The notes beneath the pieces were generated by a model, which was not told the origin of the DNA, did not search any database, and worked only from the letters and a program-made list of their open reading frames with translations. From contig NZ_JARGER010000007.1 in NCBI RefSeq assembly GCF_029210375.1, positions 1-64,000 on the forward strand: a stretch of DNA of 64,000 bases, written 5' to 3'. The stretch is from Nocardioides sp. YIM 152315. GTDB lineage: Bacteria > Actinomycetota > Actinomycetes > Propionibacteriales > Nocardioidaceae. A program made the position numbers and the translations under genes. Shown in pieces: positions 53,544 to 64,000 of the stretch (its first letter is position 1; each line of letters opens with the position of its first letter).

Positions 53544-53568
53544 CCGGGGTGGTCTCGGGCTACCCCGG
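53544..53568. promoter_or_regulatory. CCGGGGT-N11-ACCCCGG repeat before the fused DUF6325 gene
   Basis: Seven-base inverted repeat with an 11-base spacer, 50 bases before ATG 53619. Its left half is part of GGGGTGGT (53546-53553), as in the palindromes near 40.4, 47.6 and 48.9 kb. Confidence 0.5.
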
Positions 53569-53618
53569 TGGCTGGCACGATCCGGGGACCGACCGCCACC
53601 CGCAGGAAGGTGAGACCC

Positions 53619-54206
53619 ATGCCGGACCCGCCGCGGCGGGAGGGAGAGCCGGACCTCGACCTGCTCGAGTACGTCCTGGTCTCGGCGCACGACGTCGACG
53701 CACTCGCGCCCGTGGCCCGCGCCGTGGAGCAGCTGGTGCACACCGGGTCGATCCGGCTCCTCGACGCGGTCGTCCTGGTCCGCGTCGACGGCTCGGCACG
53801 GGTCGACGCGGGGTCTCCTGCCGACCACCAGCCGCTCTCGGGGCTGACGGCCGTCGCCGACGGCGGCGTGCTCCTGAGCACGCACGACGTCGAGCTCGCC
53901 TCGGTCACGCTGGCCTCGGACGAGATCGCGCTGCTGGTGCTGGTCGAGGACACCTGGGCGGGAGCACTCTCCGACGCCGCCCGGGCGGGCGGTGCCCGGC
54001 TGACCGCCGGCGAGCGGATCGCCCGGGACCGCGTGCTGGCGTCACTCGGCCGCGCGGGCGCCACCGACCTCATCGTCCGGAGTCCGGGGTCGACGCCCCT
54101 GATCGACCAGGTGGCCCAGGTGCGCCAGCTCGCGCGACTCGTCGAGCGGGGGCTGCTGTCGCTCGACCGGTACGAGGTTCAGCGGCGGCGGGTGCTCGAC
54201 GGCTGA
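53619..54206 (+). CDS. DUF6325-like protein with C-terminal SHOCT-like segment
   Basis: A 195-residue homologue of the 48.4 kb DUF6325 protein: DLDLLEYVLVSAHD at the start, LVHTGSIRLLDAVVLVR and ALLVLVEDTWAGAL match it. The last ~40 residues (VAQVRQLARLVERGLLSLDRYEVQRRRVL) look like a degenerate SHOCT helix pair. So one polypeptide here carries the two functions that are separate genes at 48.1-48.9 kb. AGGAAGG precedes the ATG. Its 3' end overlaps the convergent LuxR gene by 28 bases. Confidence 0.82.
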   Translation: MPDPPRREGEPDLDLLEYVLVSAHDVDALAPVARAVEQLVHTGSIRLLDAVVLVRVDGSARVDAGSPADHQPLSGLTAVADGGVLLSTHDVELASVTLASDEIALLVLVEDTWAGALSDAARAGGARLTAGERIARDRVLASLGRAGATDLIVRSPGSTPLIDQVAQVRQLARLVERGLLSLDRYEVQRRRVLDG

Positions 54207-56857
54207 CCCCTGCGGCGCAGGCTGGTCAGTGCGCGCGCGACCTCGGCCGCCTCGGCGCGCGACGTGCAGCCGAGCTTGCGATAGATCACCTTGAGGTGGA
54301 ACTTCAGGGTGTTGATCGAGATGAAGAGCTCGTCGGCGATCTCGCGGAGCGTCAACCGACTGGGCAACATCCGCAGCACCTCGAGCTCGCGCTCGGTGAG
54401 CTCCTCCACGAGACCCGAGGTCTCCGCGTGCGCCGCCGGTGGCTGGCCGGCGCGACGAAGCCGGTCCAGCCAGTGCTGGGGCACGCGCCCCGCGAGCCGC
54501 TCGATCCGGTCGAGGATCTCCGGCCCGTCGGCCGCCACCGTCTGGACGAGACCGTGGCTCGCGGCCACCCCGGCCGCCTCGAGCAGGTGCTCCTGCGCCT
54601 CCCGCGGTGCAACGCTCGCGCGGCTCTGCAGCAGGGCCGCGACGACGCGGTGGCGCGGGCACCGGGGCTCGACCGTCTTCAGCTCGACGGCGGCGAGTCC
54701 CGCGTCGCCGGTCGCGAGGTGCAGGCGTGCTGCGACGGCGCCCGTCCAGAAGGTGTCGACCACCTGACCGGACCACGCCCGTGCCCCCTCGACGTCGCCG
54801 GCGGCCAGGCTCAGCGAGACGCCGCACCGTCCCAGCCAGGTGCGGGCGCCGGGCCCGGGCATCTCCGTGTCGACCATCTCCGTGGCCCGACCGAAGCTCC
54901 GCTCCGCGGCCTCGAGGTCGCCGGCGGCGAGCCGCGCCTCGGTCAGCTCCAGGAGGGCCAGCAGCTGGCAGTGCGACGCCGGCTCGACGCTCCCCTCGCA
55001 GACCTCGAGCAGCAGGGGCATGGCGGTCGCGACGTCCCCGAGCTCGCGGCGGGCGACCGCCTCCGCCGTGAGTGCCTCGTTGCGCAGGACCGTCATGCTG
55101 GCGTGTGCCTCGACCTGGCGCGCGCCGGCCACCAGGCGGAGCGCGTCGGCGGGGCGACCGGCCAGGGCCTCGGCCAACGAGCGGCTGCCTTCGAACGCGA
55201 GCCGCCGCTCGGGCACGACACTGAGTGCCCGGACGACCTCGCGGACCTCGTGGCTCGAGTCGTCCCAGCGCTCGGAGAGCGCGATGTCGCGCGCGATCAT
55301 GTTCCACGCGAACTGACCGAGCGGGTCGAGCCACCACGAGTCGCCGAGGCTCTCGAGCGCCGAGCGGGCCAGCGACGCCCCGTCGACCCAGTGACCCTGG
55401 AGCGTCGCCGCGATGGACTCCAGGACCTCCAACCGCGCGCCCAGCACGGGATCCACGTCGAGGTCGTCGCGCACCAGCCGGCGGAGTCCCTCGACGAGGG
55501 CGACGAAGCGGCGGCGATCCACCAGCAGGTGGCACCACGCGTACTCCAGCATCGCGTCGATCCCGTCGGCGACGACCGCGTCGGGGAGGGCCGTCACCGT
55601 GCGCAGGATCGTGCTCTCGTGGCCGCCATCGTACAGCGCCGGCGCCTGGGCGGCGAGCAGGCGGAGGGTCTCGCGCGGACGATCGGCACGCAGCCAGTGC
55701 TCGAGCGCCGAGACGGTCTGCCCGTGCGCCTCGCGCCAGCCGGCCGCCCACGCGTGGAGCTGACGCAGTCGATCGGGCGAACGCTCGGCGAGCACGCCGA
55801 GCAGCACCTCGCGGACCAGCGCGTGCATCTCGAACCCGGAGGGCTCGGTCCGCGACACGAAGAGGCCGCGCTGCTCGGCGAGCGTGAGGAGATCCGCGGC
55901 GTCGACACGGCCGGCCAGGATCCGGGCCAGGTCCGGCTCGATGTGCTGCACGACGGTCGTCGCGATCAGGACGTCCACCATGTCCTCGGGCTCGTTGGCG
56001 AGCACCTCGTGCCAGACGTAGTCCTCGAGATGGAGGCGCTCGTCGAAGCGTCTCGGCAGGTACCGCTCACCTTGCGCCTCCGACGACCGCGCCGCCAGGG
56101 CCGCGAGCTGGATGCTCGCCGCCCAGCCGCCCGCCCGCGCCGCGACCTCCGCCGCGACGTCGGGTCTGAGCGTCGGCGCGAGCCTGGCGAGCATCGCGGT
56201 CGCCTCGTCATGGGAGAACCGCAGCTCCGGGAAGTGGACCTCGCCGAGATGGCCGCCCGCTCGCAGCCTGTCGACCGGCAGTCGCGGGGACCGTCGGCTG
56301 GCGATCACCACGTGCAGCCACGTGGGCAGGTGCTGGACGAACAACGACAGGGAGGACCCGACCACGTCGACCTCGTCCACCAGGTGCAGGTCGTCGATCA
56401 CGAGCACCTTCGCGTCGTACTCCCGGGCCCCGAGGTCGTCGAGCAGCGCGCCGACCGCCTCGAGGAGCTGGCCCGGGCGCTGCAACCCGTCCACGGCCGA
56501 CGCGGCAGATCCCGGCGCCACACCCTCGAGCGCGGCGAGGACGCCACGCCACAGCTGGACCGGATCCCGGTCGTCCGCGTCGAGGGACAGCCACGCGACG
56601 GGGAGGGCGGTCTCGGCCGACCAGCTGCGCAGCAGCGACGTCTTCCCCGAGCCCGCGGGCGCCACCACCAGCGTGAGCGGCGCCGCGACCGCCACTTCGA
56701 GGAGCGCGTGGAGGCGAGGTCGGGGCAGGAGGTACGACGGGCTGACGGCCGGGTGCAGCTTCGCCCGGAAGACCGCCGATCGCAGGTCGGCGCTGAGCGG
56801 GTTGACCGCGGCGGCCGCGCCGGGCGCGCGCTCGTCGTCCGCAGGCACCACGACCAC
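54179..56857 (-). CDS. MalT-like LuxR family transcriptional regulator
   Basis: An 892-residue STAND-class regulator. It has an ATPase domain with Walker A APAGSGKT (residues 66-73) and Walker B KVLVIDDLH, a long helical repeat region (about 400-790) of the type that senses ligands, and a C-terminal LuxR HTH (LTERELEVLRMLPSRLTLREIADELFISINTLKFHLKVIYRKLG). GTG 56857 is used; GTG 56848 is also possible. An ACCACCCC half-site (56853-56860) overlaps its start, the same arm as the stress-island palindromes. It is the best candidate for the island's local regulator. Confidence 0.92.
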   Translation of the reverse strand: MVVVPADDERAPGAAAAVNPLSADLRSAVFRAKLHPAVSPSYLLPRPRLHALLEVAVAAPLTLVVAPAGSGKTSLLRSWSAETALPVAWLSLDADDRDPVQLWRGVLAALEGVAPGSAASAVDGLQRPGQLLEAVGALLDDLGAREYDAKVLVIDDLHLVDEVDVVGSSLSLFVQHLPTWLHVVIASRRSPRLPVDRLRAGGHLGEVHFPELRFSHDEATAMLARLAPTLRPDVAAEVAARAGGWAASIQLAALAARSSEAQGERYLPRRFDERLHLEDYVWHEVLANEPEDMVDVLIATTVVQHIEPDLARILAGRVDAADLLTLAEQRGLFVSRTEPSGFEMHALVREVLLGVLAERSPDRLRQLHAWAAGWREAHGQTVSALEHWLRADRPRETLRLLAAQAPALYDGGHESTILRTVTALPDAVVADGIDAMLEYAWCHLLVDRRRFVALVEGLRRLVRDDLDVDPVLGARLEVLESIAATLQGHWVDGASLARSALESLGDSWWLDPLGQFAWNMIARDIALSERWDDSSHEVREVVRALSVVPERRLAFEGSRSLAEALAGRPADALRLVAGARQVEAHASMTVLRNEALTAEAVARRELGDVATAMPLLLEVCEGSVEPASHCQLLALLELTEARLAAGDLEAAERSFGRATEMVDTEMPGPGARTWLGRCGVSLSLAAGDVEGARAWSGQVVDTFWTGAVAARLHLATGDAGLAAVELKTVEPRCPRHRVVAALLQSRASVAPREAQEHLLEAAGVAASHGLVQTVAADGPEILDRIERLAGRVPQHWLDRLRRAGQPPAAHAETSGLVEELTERELEVLRMLPSRLTLREIADELFISINTLKFHLKVIYRKLGCTSRAEAAEVARALTSLRRRGQPSSTRRR

Positions 56858-56929
56858 CCCCTCCGACCTCGCGAAACCGGGCCTTTCAGCCTTGCACCGG
56901 CGCCTCGCTCCGCTCCTCCCCCGAAACAG

Positions 56930-56965
56930 GCGAAGGGCCCACGTCGTCCGACGTGGGCCCTTCGC
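56930..56965 (-). terminator. katG terminator hairpin
   Basis: A perfect 16-base stem GCGAAGGGCCCACGTC and complement around a four-base loop, 21 bases downstream of the katG stop. It is the strongest hairpin in the window. It also separates katG from the upstream region of the LuxR gene. Confidence 0.85.
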
Positions 56966-56986
56966 TGGCCTCGAGCCCGGGGGCGG

Positions 56987-59714
<2,728 letters not shown>

Positions 59715-59720
59715 GGGTGC

Positions 59721-59752
59721 AGTCTTGCGCCGTTTCTTGAACGAGTCAAGAA
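59721..59752 (-). promoter_or_regulatory. furA promoter and FurA box
   Basis: On the minus strand -35 TTGACT (59749-59744), 17 bases, -10 AAGACT (59726-59721), then 6 bases to the ATG: a leaderless promoter. The palindrome TTCTTGA-ACGAG-TCAAGAA (59734-59752) overlaps the -35, as expected for a repressor site. Its first 12 bases match the box upstream of dps. Confidence 0.88.
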
Positions 59753-59839
59753 TTGTCGGGACGTGTCGGGAGTCGTGCGTGTTCGCTGGACGCGGCGGCC
59801 CGCCACACGCCTCCGAGCGTCTCGTTCCGGCATCGAACG

Positions 59840-59864
59840 GATTACGGTTCGATAACGCGGGTAC
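59840..59864 (+). promoter_or_regulatory. SigB/SigF-type stress promoter candidate
   Basis: GATT (59840-59843), 15 bases, GGGTAC (59859-59864) fits the actinobacterial SigB/SigF pattern GnnT-N14-16-GGGTA(C/T). It would give a leader of about 75 bases before the TTG at 59948. A palindrome ATCGAAC-N8-GTTCGAT (59832-59853) overlaps its -35 end. Confidence 0.6.
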
Positions 59865-59947
59865 CCAAGAGTCCTTCCACGAAAGACGCGGCACGCCGAC
59901 GTGTTCATCGTCCAGCACGCGAGACCGCTGACGGAGAAGGAGCACGC

Positions 59948-60928
59948 TTGCGGACCGCCGAGACGGCGCCGAGTCGCCCAGCGGACACGGCGCACGACGC
60001 GCGAGACGCCCGCCACGGGCGTCCGGCCGTGCTCCGCTGGCTCGGCCGGCTCGCCGCACTGCTCGCCCTCATCCTCGCCTTCGGTCTGCTCGGACTCCTG
60101 GCGGGGCTCTGGCACGTGACACACGGTCGACGATCGGCCCATCCGACCTGCCGGGGCTGCCGACGACGGCGGCGCGTCGCGCTGGCCGGCACCTCCGCGC
60201 TGGCCGGACTGGTCCTCCTGGGGGCGGGAATGGCCACCGACCAGCTCATGAACGGCCCCGGGCTGCCGTCGTGCGGACCGGAGCTGCCGACCCACACCAC
60301 GGCCCGACTGGACGGGTCCGGCACGGCGGAGGCCGGCGGCGTCTGGCTCACGGCACGACAGGTCCTCACGGCGCCCGTCTCCGGCCTGGCCCGCCATTAC
60401 GTCGACGACCGCGGCGGCGGGCTCTGCAAGGGGGACTCGATGACCCTGGCGTTCATGCCGTCGGCGGCCTCGGAGAGCAGCTTCGCCGTGGGCAGCGTCG
60501 TCCTCACCCGCGACAAGTCCGAGATGAGGGAGAAGGGTCAGTGGAAGGCGCTGGCCAGCCACGAGTCGCGCCACGTCACCCAGTGGGCGGTGCTCGACCT
60601 GATCGGAGGACCGTTGGCGATGCCCGTCCTGTACTCCCTGGACGAGGCGCTCTATCCCGACTCCCGCAACCACTTCGAACGCGCGGCCAGCCTCGTCGAC
60701 GGCGGCTACCCGCATCCCGAGGACTTCGGGCCGCGCCCCCAGTGGGCCAAGGTCGGCGTGATCGGCATGCTCCTCGTCGCCCTCGGCTGGCGGCGCCTCC
60801 GCTGGAGCTCCCGCGTGCTCGCCGGCGGCGCCACGGCGGCAGCGGCGTCTCAACCCGGCCGCTGCCCGCTCCACAGCCGCGGCTGGTTCCGGCTCGACGC
60901 TCTCGACGGCACTCGGCCCCACTCCTGA
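59948..60928 (+). CDS. Membrane-anchored zinc metalloprotease-like protein (HExxH)
   Basis: A 326-residue protein with two N-terminal membrane helices (about 34-56 and 77-96), a Cys-containing linker, and a domain with HESRH (residues 205-209) in ALASHESRHVTQW and a downstream glutamate (E244, NHFERAA). This is the gluzincin-type HExxH + E arrangement. A third hydrophobic segment lies near 266-281. I start at TTG 59948, which has AGAAGGAG five bases upstream; no ATG or GTG is better placed. Family not named by me; the protease reading rests on the motif. Confidence 0.75.
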   Translation: MRTAETAPSRPADTAHDARDARHGRPAVLRWLGRLAALLALILAFGLLGLLAGLWHVTHGRRSAHPTCRGCRRRRRVALAGTSALAGLVLLGAGMATDQLMNGPGLPSCGPELPTHTTARLDGSGTAEAGGVWLTARQVLTAPVSGLARHYVDDRGGGLCKGDSMTLAFMPSAASESSFAVGSVVLTRDKSEMREKGQWKALASHESRHVTQWAVLDLIGGPLAMPVLYSLDEALYPDSRNHFERAASLVDGGYPHPEDFGPRPQWAKVGVIGMLLVALGWRRLRWSSRVLAGGATAAAASQPGRCPLHSRGWFRLDALDGTRPHS

Positions 60929-60958
60929 GTGCACCCAGCAGCGACGCCCGACGGATCC

Positions 60959-62113
60959 TCAGCGCACGCCGAGCACGTCGCGCGCGACGATCTGCTTCAT
61001 GATCTCGGTCGTGCCGCCGTAGATGGTGGTCACCCGGGTGTCCAGGTAGGCGCGGGCGATCGGGTACTCGACCATGTAGCCGTAGCCGCCGAAGAGCTGG
61101 ACGCAGCGGTCGACCACGTCCTTGTGCATCTCGGTCGCCCACCACTTCGCCTGCGCGGCGTCGACGGCGGTCAGCTCGCCGCGATCGAGGCGCAGCACCG
61201 CCTGGTCGACGTACGCCTGCGCGACGTCGAGCGCCGTCGCCATCTCGGCGATGGCGAACTGGGTGTTCTGGAAGCCCGCGATCGGCCGACCGAACGCGGT
61301 CCGCTCGCGCACGTGGTCGATCGTCCACGAGAGCGCGGCGCGCGCCCCGGCGCAGGCGGTCACCGCGATGCCGATCCGCTCGAGCGGGAGATGCACCATC
61401 AGCTGGCGGAAGCCGTCGCCGACCTCGCCGAGCACGTGCTCGTCGGTGAGCCGGACCTCGTCGAAGAAGAGCTCGGCGGTGTCCTGCGCCTTGAGCCCCA
61501 CCTTGTCGAGGTTGCGCCCGCGCTCGAACCCCGCCATCCCGCGCTCGACGACGAAGAGGCTGAAGGCACGGCTGCCGGCCTCCGGCGAGGGGTCGGTGCG
61601 GGCGACCACGACGACCACGTCGCTGTTGATGCCGTTGGTGATGAAGGTCTTGGCGCCGTTGAGCACCCAGCCGTCGCCGTCGCGGCGTGCGGAGGTGCGG
61701 ATGCCCTGGAGGTCCGACCCGGTGCCGGGCTCGGTCATGGCGATCGCGCCGATCAGCTCCCCCGAGGTCAGCCCGGGCACCCAGCGCTCCCGCTGGGCCG
61801 GCGTCGCCATGTCGACCACGTAGGGAAGCGCGATGTCGGCGTGCACCGTCAGGCCCGAGGAGTACGACGTCGCGCCGACGCGCGCGCACTCCTCGATGAC
61901 CACGCAGCGGAAGGCGTAGTCGCCCTCGAGGGCCAGCCCGAGCAGCCCCAGCTCGCCGGCGGCCAGCCACGGCGCGCGCGGGATGATGCCGGCGGAGTCC
62001 CACTCCTCGCCGTACGGCACGACCGCTCGGGCGAGCAGCTCGCGGACGCTGGCCCGGAGGTCTTCGTGGTCGTCGCCGAAGAGGGATCGGCGCGCCCAGA
62101 GGTCCCTGGCCAC
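60959..62113 (-). CDS. Acyl-CoA dehydrogenase
   Basis: A 384-residue flavoenzyme that makes the 2,3-double bond in acyl-CoA thioesters. Motifs: IGAIAMTEPGTGSDLQGIRTSA near residue 120-140, WVLNGAKTFITNG, QLFGGYGYMVEYPIARAYLDTRVTTIYGGTTEIMKQIVARDVLG at the C-terminus. I start at GTG 62113, three bases after the thiolase stop, so the two form an operon for fatty-acid breakdown. The C-terminal sequence is typical of family members acting on medium or branched acyl groups, but chain length cannot be told. Confidence 0.93.
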   Translation of the reverse strand: MARDLWARRSLFGDDHEDLRASVRELLARAVVPYGEEWDSAGIIPRAPWLAAGELGLLGLALEGDYAFRCVVIEECARVGATSYSSGLTVHADIALPYVVDMATPAQRERWVPGLTSGELIGAIAMTEPGTGSDLQGIRTSARRDGDGWVLNGAKTFITNGINSDVVVVVARTDPSPEAGSRAFSLFVVERGMAGFERGRNLDKVGLKAQDTAELFFDEVRLTDEHVLGEVGDGFRQLMVHLPLERIGIAVTACAGARAALSWTIDHVRERTAFGRPIAGFQNTQFAIAEMATALDVAQAYVDQAVLRLDRGELTAVDAAQAKWWATEMHKDVVDRCVQLFGGYGYMVEYPIARAYLDTRVTTIYGGTTEIMKQIVARDVLGVR

Positions 62114-62116
62114 CGC

Positions 62117-63283
62117 TCAGACCCGCTCGATGATCGTGGCGTTTGCGAGCCCGCCGGCCTCGCACATGGTCTGCAGTCCGTAGCGTCCGTCGGTCGCCTC
62201 CAGGTGGTTGACCAGCGTGGCGAGCAGCCGGGTGCCGGACGCGCCCAGGGGATGGCCGAGGGCGATGGCACCGCCGCGCGGGTTGAGCCGGTCGGGGTCG
62301 GCTCCGACCTCGGCCTGCCAGGCGAGGGGCACGCTCGCGAACGCCTCGTTGACCTCGTAGGCGTCGACGTCGCCGATGCCCAGGCCGGCCTTGGAGAGCG
62401 CCTTGTGGGTCGCGGGGATCGGCGCGGTCAGCATCAGCGCGGGGTCGTCACCGGCGACGGCGAAGGAGACGAAGCGGGCCCGCGGGCGCAGCCCGAGCCG
62501 CTCGGCGACGTCCTCGCCCATCACCAGCGCGGCGGCGGCGCCGTCGGTGAGCGGCGAGGAGTTGCCCGGCGTGATCCGCCAGTCCATCCCGGGGTGGCGC
62601 GCGCGCATCTCGTCGCTGGCGAACGCCGGTCGCAGGCCGGCGAGGGCCTCCGGTGTCGTGGTGGCGCGGATGGTCTCGTCCGCGTCGACGTCGCCCACGG
62701 CGACGAGCTCGTCCGCGAACCCGCCCGACGCCGCCGTCTCGGCGGCCAGTCGGTGGGAGCGGGCCGCGAACGCGTCGAGGTCGGCCCGGCCCATCCCCCA
62801 CTTCTCGGCGACCAGGTCGGCGCAGACGCCCTGGTGCAGCAGGCCCTCGGGGAAGCGGCGCGCGATCCCGGGCCCGTAGGGGTCCTCGCCCCGGACGGCG
62901 GAGAACATCGGGACGCGGCTCATCGACTCGACGCCCGCGGCGACCACCACGTCGTACGCGCCGGCGATCACGCCCTGGGCCGCGAAGTGCACGGCCTGCT
63001 GGCTGGAGCCGCACTGCCGGTCGACCGTGGTCGCCGGGACGCTGTCGGGCCAGCCCGCGGCCAGGACGCCCTGGCGGCCGATGTTGAGCGCCTGCTGGCC
63101 GGCCTGGCCGACGCAGCCGACGATCACGTCGTCGACGAGCGCGGGGTCGAGGCGCTGCCGCTCGACCAGGGCGGCGAGCGTGGTCGCGAGCAGGTCGACC
63201 GGGTGGACGTCGGCCAGGGCCCCGCCCAGCTTGCCCTTGCCGGACGGGGTCCGGACCACGTCGACGACGACGGCACTGCGCAT
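62117..63283 (-). CDS. Acetyl-CoA acetyltransferase (thiolase)
   Basis: A 388-residue thiolase with the nucleophilic Cys91 in DRQCGSSQQAV, the catalytic His in NPRGGAIALGHPLGASGTR and the C-terminal Cys in QTMCEAGGLANATII. Together with the adjacent acyl-CoA dehydrogenase it would cleave 3-ketoacyl-CoA in beta-oxidation. AGGAGGCATCC precedes ATG 63283. It is divergent from the SDR at the right edge, with a palindrome between them. Confidence 0.94.
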   Translation of the reverse strand: MRSAVVVDVVRTPSGKGKLGGALADVHPVDLLATTLAALVERQRLDPALVDDVIVGCVGQAGQQALNIGRQGVLAAGWPDSVPATTVDRQCGSSQQAVHFAAQGVIAGAYDVVVAAGVESMSRVPMFSAVRGEDPYGPGIARRFPEGLLHQGVCADLVAEKWGMGRADLDAFAARSHRLAAETAASGGFADELVAVGDVDADETIRATTTPEALAGLRPAFASDEMRARHPGMDWRITPGNSSPLTDGAAAALVMGEDVAERLGLRPRARFVSFAVAGDDPALMLTAPIPATHKALSKAGLGIGDVDAYEVNEAFASVPLAWQAEVGADPDRLNPRGGAIALGHPLGASGTRLLATLVNHLEATDGRYGLQTMCEAGGLANATIIERV

Positions 63284-63317
63284 GGATGCCTCCTCAGGAA
63301 CGTATGGCGCACTCTAG

Positions 63318-63334
63318 TTAGCGTTCGCTAAACT
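63318..63334 (+). promoter_or_regulatory. Palindrome and leaderless promoter before the right-edge SDR
   Basis: TTAGCG-TT-CGCTAA (63318-63331) is a TetR-type inverted repeat. TAAACT (63329-63334) overlaps it and ends 6 bases before GTG 63341. The site lies between the divergent thiolase operon and the SDR, so one regulator may control both. Confidence 0.7.
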
Positions 63335-63340
63335 GTCCAC

Positions 63341-64000
63341 GTGACGGTCTCCCCCCTCCTCGACCAGTTCCGCCTCGACGACCGGGTCGTCGTGATCACC
63401 GGTGCCAGCTCCGGGCTCGGCGCCGGCTTCGCGCACGCGCTGGCCTCCGTCGGCGCCACGCTCGTGCTGGGCGCCCGGCGCGCGGGCCGGCTCGAGGAGG
63501 TCGCCGAGAAGCTGCGGGTCGCCGGCAGCACGGTCCACACGCGGGCGACCGACGTCACCGAGCCGGCGGACTGCGATGCGCTCGCGACGCTGGCCCTCGC
63601 CGAGCACGGCCGCATCGACGTGCTGGTCAACAACGCCGGCGTCGGCGCCTCCACCCCGGCCTCGCGCGAGGCGACCGAGTCGTTCCGGTCGGTCGTCGAC
63701 GTGAACCTCATCGGGTCCTACTCGATGGCGCGCGCCTGCGCGCCGCACATGCCGCGCGGCTCGTCGATCGTCAACGTGGCCAGCGTGCACGGCCTGGTCG
63801 CCTCGCGCTTCCCGCAGGCGCCGTACGCCGCCAGCAAGGCGGGCGTCATCGGGCTCACCCGCGACCTTGCCCAGCAGTGGTCGGCACGCAAGGGCATCCG
63901 CGTGAATGCACTCTGCCCCGGCTACTTCGCCAGCGAGATGACCGCCGAGGGCGAGGACGCCCTGCGCACGATGGTGGCCGAGCACAGCCTGCTCGGCCGC
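63341..64000 (+). CDS. Short-chain dehydrogenase/reductase, partial (3' end beyond window)
   Basis: The first 220 codons of a classical SDR: GASSGLG, NNAGVG, NVASVHG, YAASK and NALCPGYFASEMT. The sequence matches the 36.3 kb SDR closely (for example [22 protein letters not shown] and [18 protein letters not shown]), so the two are paralogues. The C-terminal VDGG region lies past the window end. It starts at GTG 63341, immediately after a TetR-type palindrome, in a leaderless arrangement. It probably serves a step linked to acyl-CoA metabolism. Confidence 0.9.
   Translation, partial: MTVSPLLDQFRLDDRVVVITGASSGLGAGFAHALASVGATLVLGARRAGRLEEVAEKLRVAGSTVHTRATDVTEPADCDALATLALAEHGRIDVLVNNAGVGASTPASREATESFRSVVDVNLIGSYSMARACAPHMPRGSSIVNVASVHGLVASRFPQAPYAASKAGVIGLTRDLAQQWSARKGIRVNALCPGYFASEMTAEGEDALRTMVAEHSLLGR

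Noticed and set aside
59832..59853. Second SOS box (ATCGAAC-N8-GTTCGAT)
   Set aside because: LexA boxes need a 4-base spacer; here it is 8. It may be another operator.

Overview
The window is very GC-rich (coding frames mostly end in G or C) and gene-dense. Gene content points to an actinobacterium, most likely Nocardioides or a close relative: ECF sigma of the SigE family, DUF3097, DUF6325, DUF7144, a LexA-type mutasome, and a furA-katG pair. The genus is inferred, not proven. I call 59 coding regions, one of them an 8-codon leader peptide. I see no rRNA, tRNA, CRISPR array, insertion sequence or phage gene. No gene-free stretch exceeds about 235 bases.

Layout. 0.2-5.2 kb: a copper monooxygenase-like lipoprotein with a HIT hydrolase (minus), then an ECF sigma factor, a membrane GerMN/Gmad2 protein, a GerMN/Gmad2 lipoprotein and an AlkZ-like HTH_42 protein, overlapping or closely spaced (plus). 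5.2-8.3 kb: rsmE-dnaJ-hrcA behind a CIRCE operator. 8.3-11.6 kb: an iron-box-controlled DUF2470 protein, a metallo-beta-lactamase-fold enzyme, a small acidic protein, DUF3097 and a TM2 protein. 11.6-19.5 kb: hemW, an exported intradiol-dioxygenase-like protein, and imuA'-imuB-dnaE2 behind a perfect SOS box. 19.7-26.4 kb: a fatty-acyl-CoA ligase, two small-molecule kinases, a small membrane protein/regulator operon, and lepA. 26.4-36.3 kb: rpsT, holA-comEC-comEA, degV, an orphan AAA+ ATPase, and leuS with a leucine attenuator. The usual actinobacterial order lepA-hemW-hrcA-dnaJ and rpsT-holA-comEC-comEA-leuS is recognisable but split by insertions.

36.3-46.9 kb is accessory metabolism: an SDR with a Baeyer-Villiger-type monooxygenase, two DHA2-type exporters, a Dcu-type dicarboxylate carrier with a lipoprotein, an M20 dipeptidase, and an acyl-CoA synthetase. 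46.9-60.9 kb looks like a stress island: Dps, DUF7144, SHOCT and DUF6325 proteins, an atypical cation P-type ATPase, a CYTH-like protein, DUF1269, a MalT-like LuxR regulator, katG-furA and a membrane metalloprotease-like protein. Its intergenic gaps carry GGGGTGGT-type inverted repeats, and dps and furA share a Fur-type box. 60.9-64 kb is a beta-oxidation-like acyl-CoA dehydrogenase and thiolase, divergent from an SDR cut by the window edge.

Two features recur. At least eleven genes have a TAnnnT hexamer ending 6-7 bases before the start codon, and furA shows the same spacing with a less typical hexamer; this is the signature of leaderless mRNAs. Several gaps hold long, conserved palindromes, including a family used as two-way terminators and a four-copy nested repeat between hemW and the dioxygenase gene.
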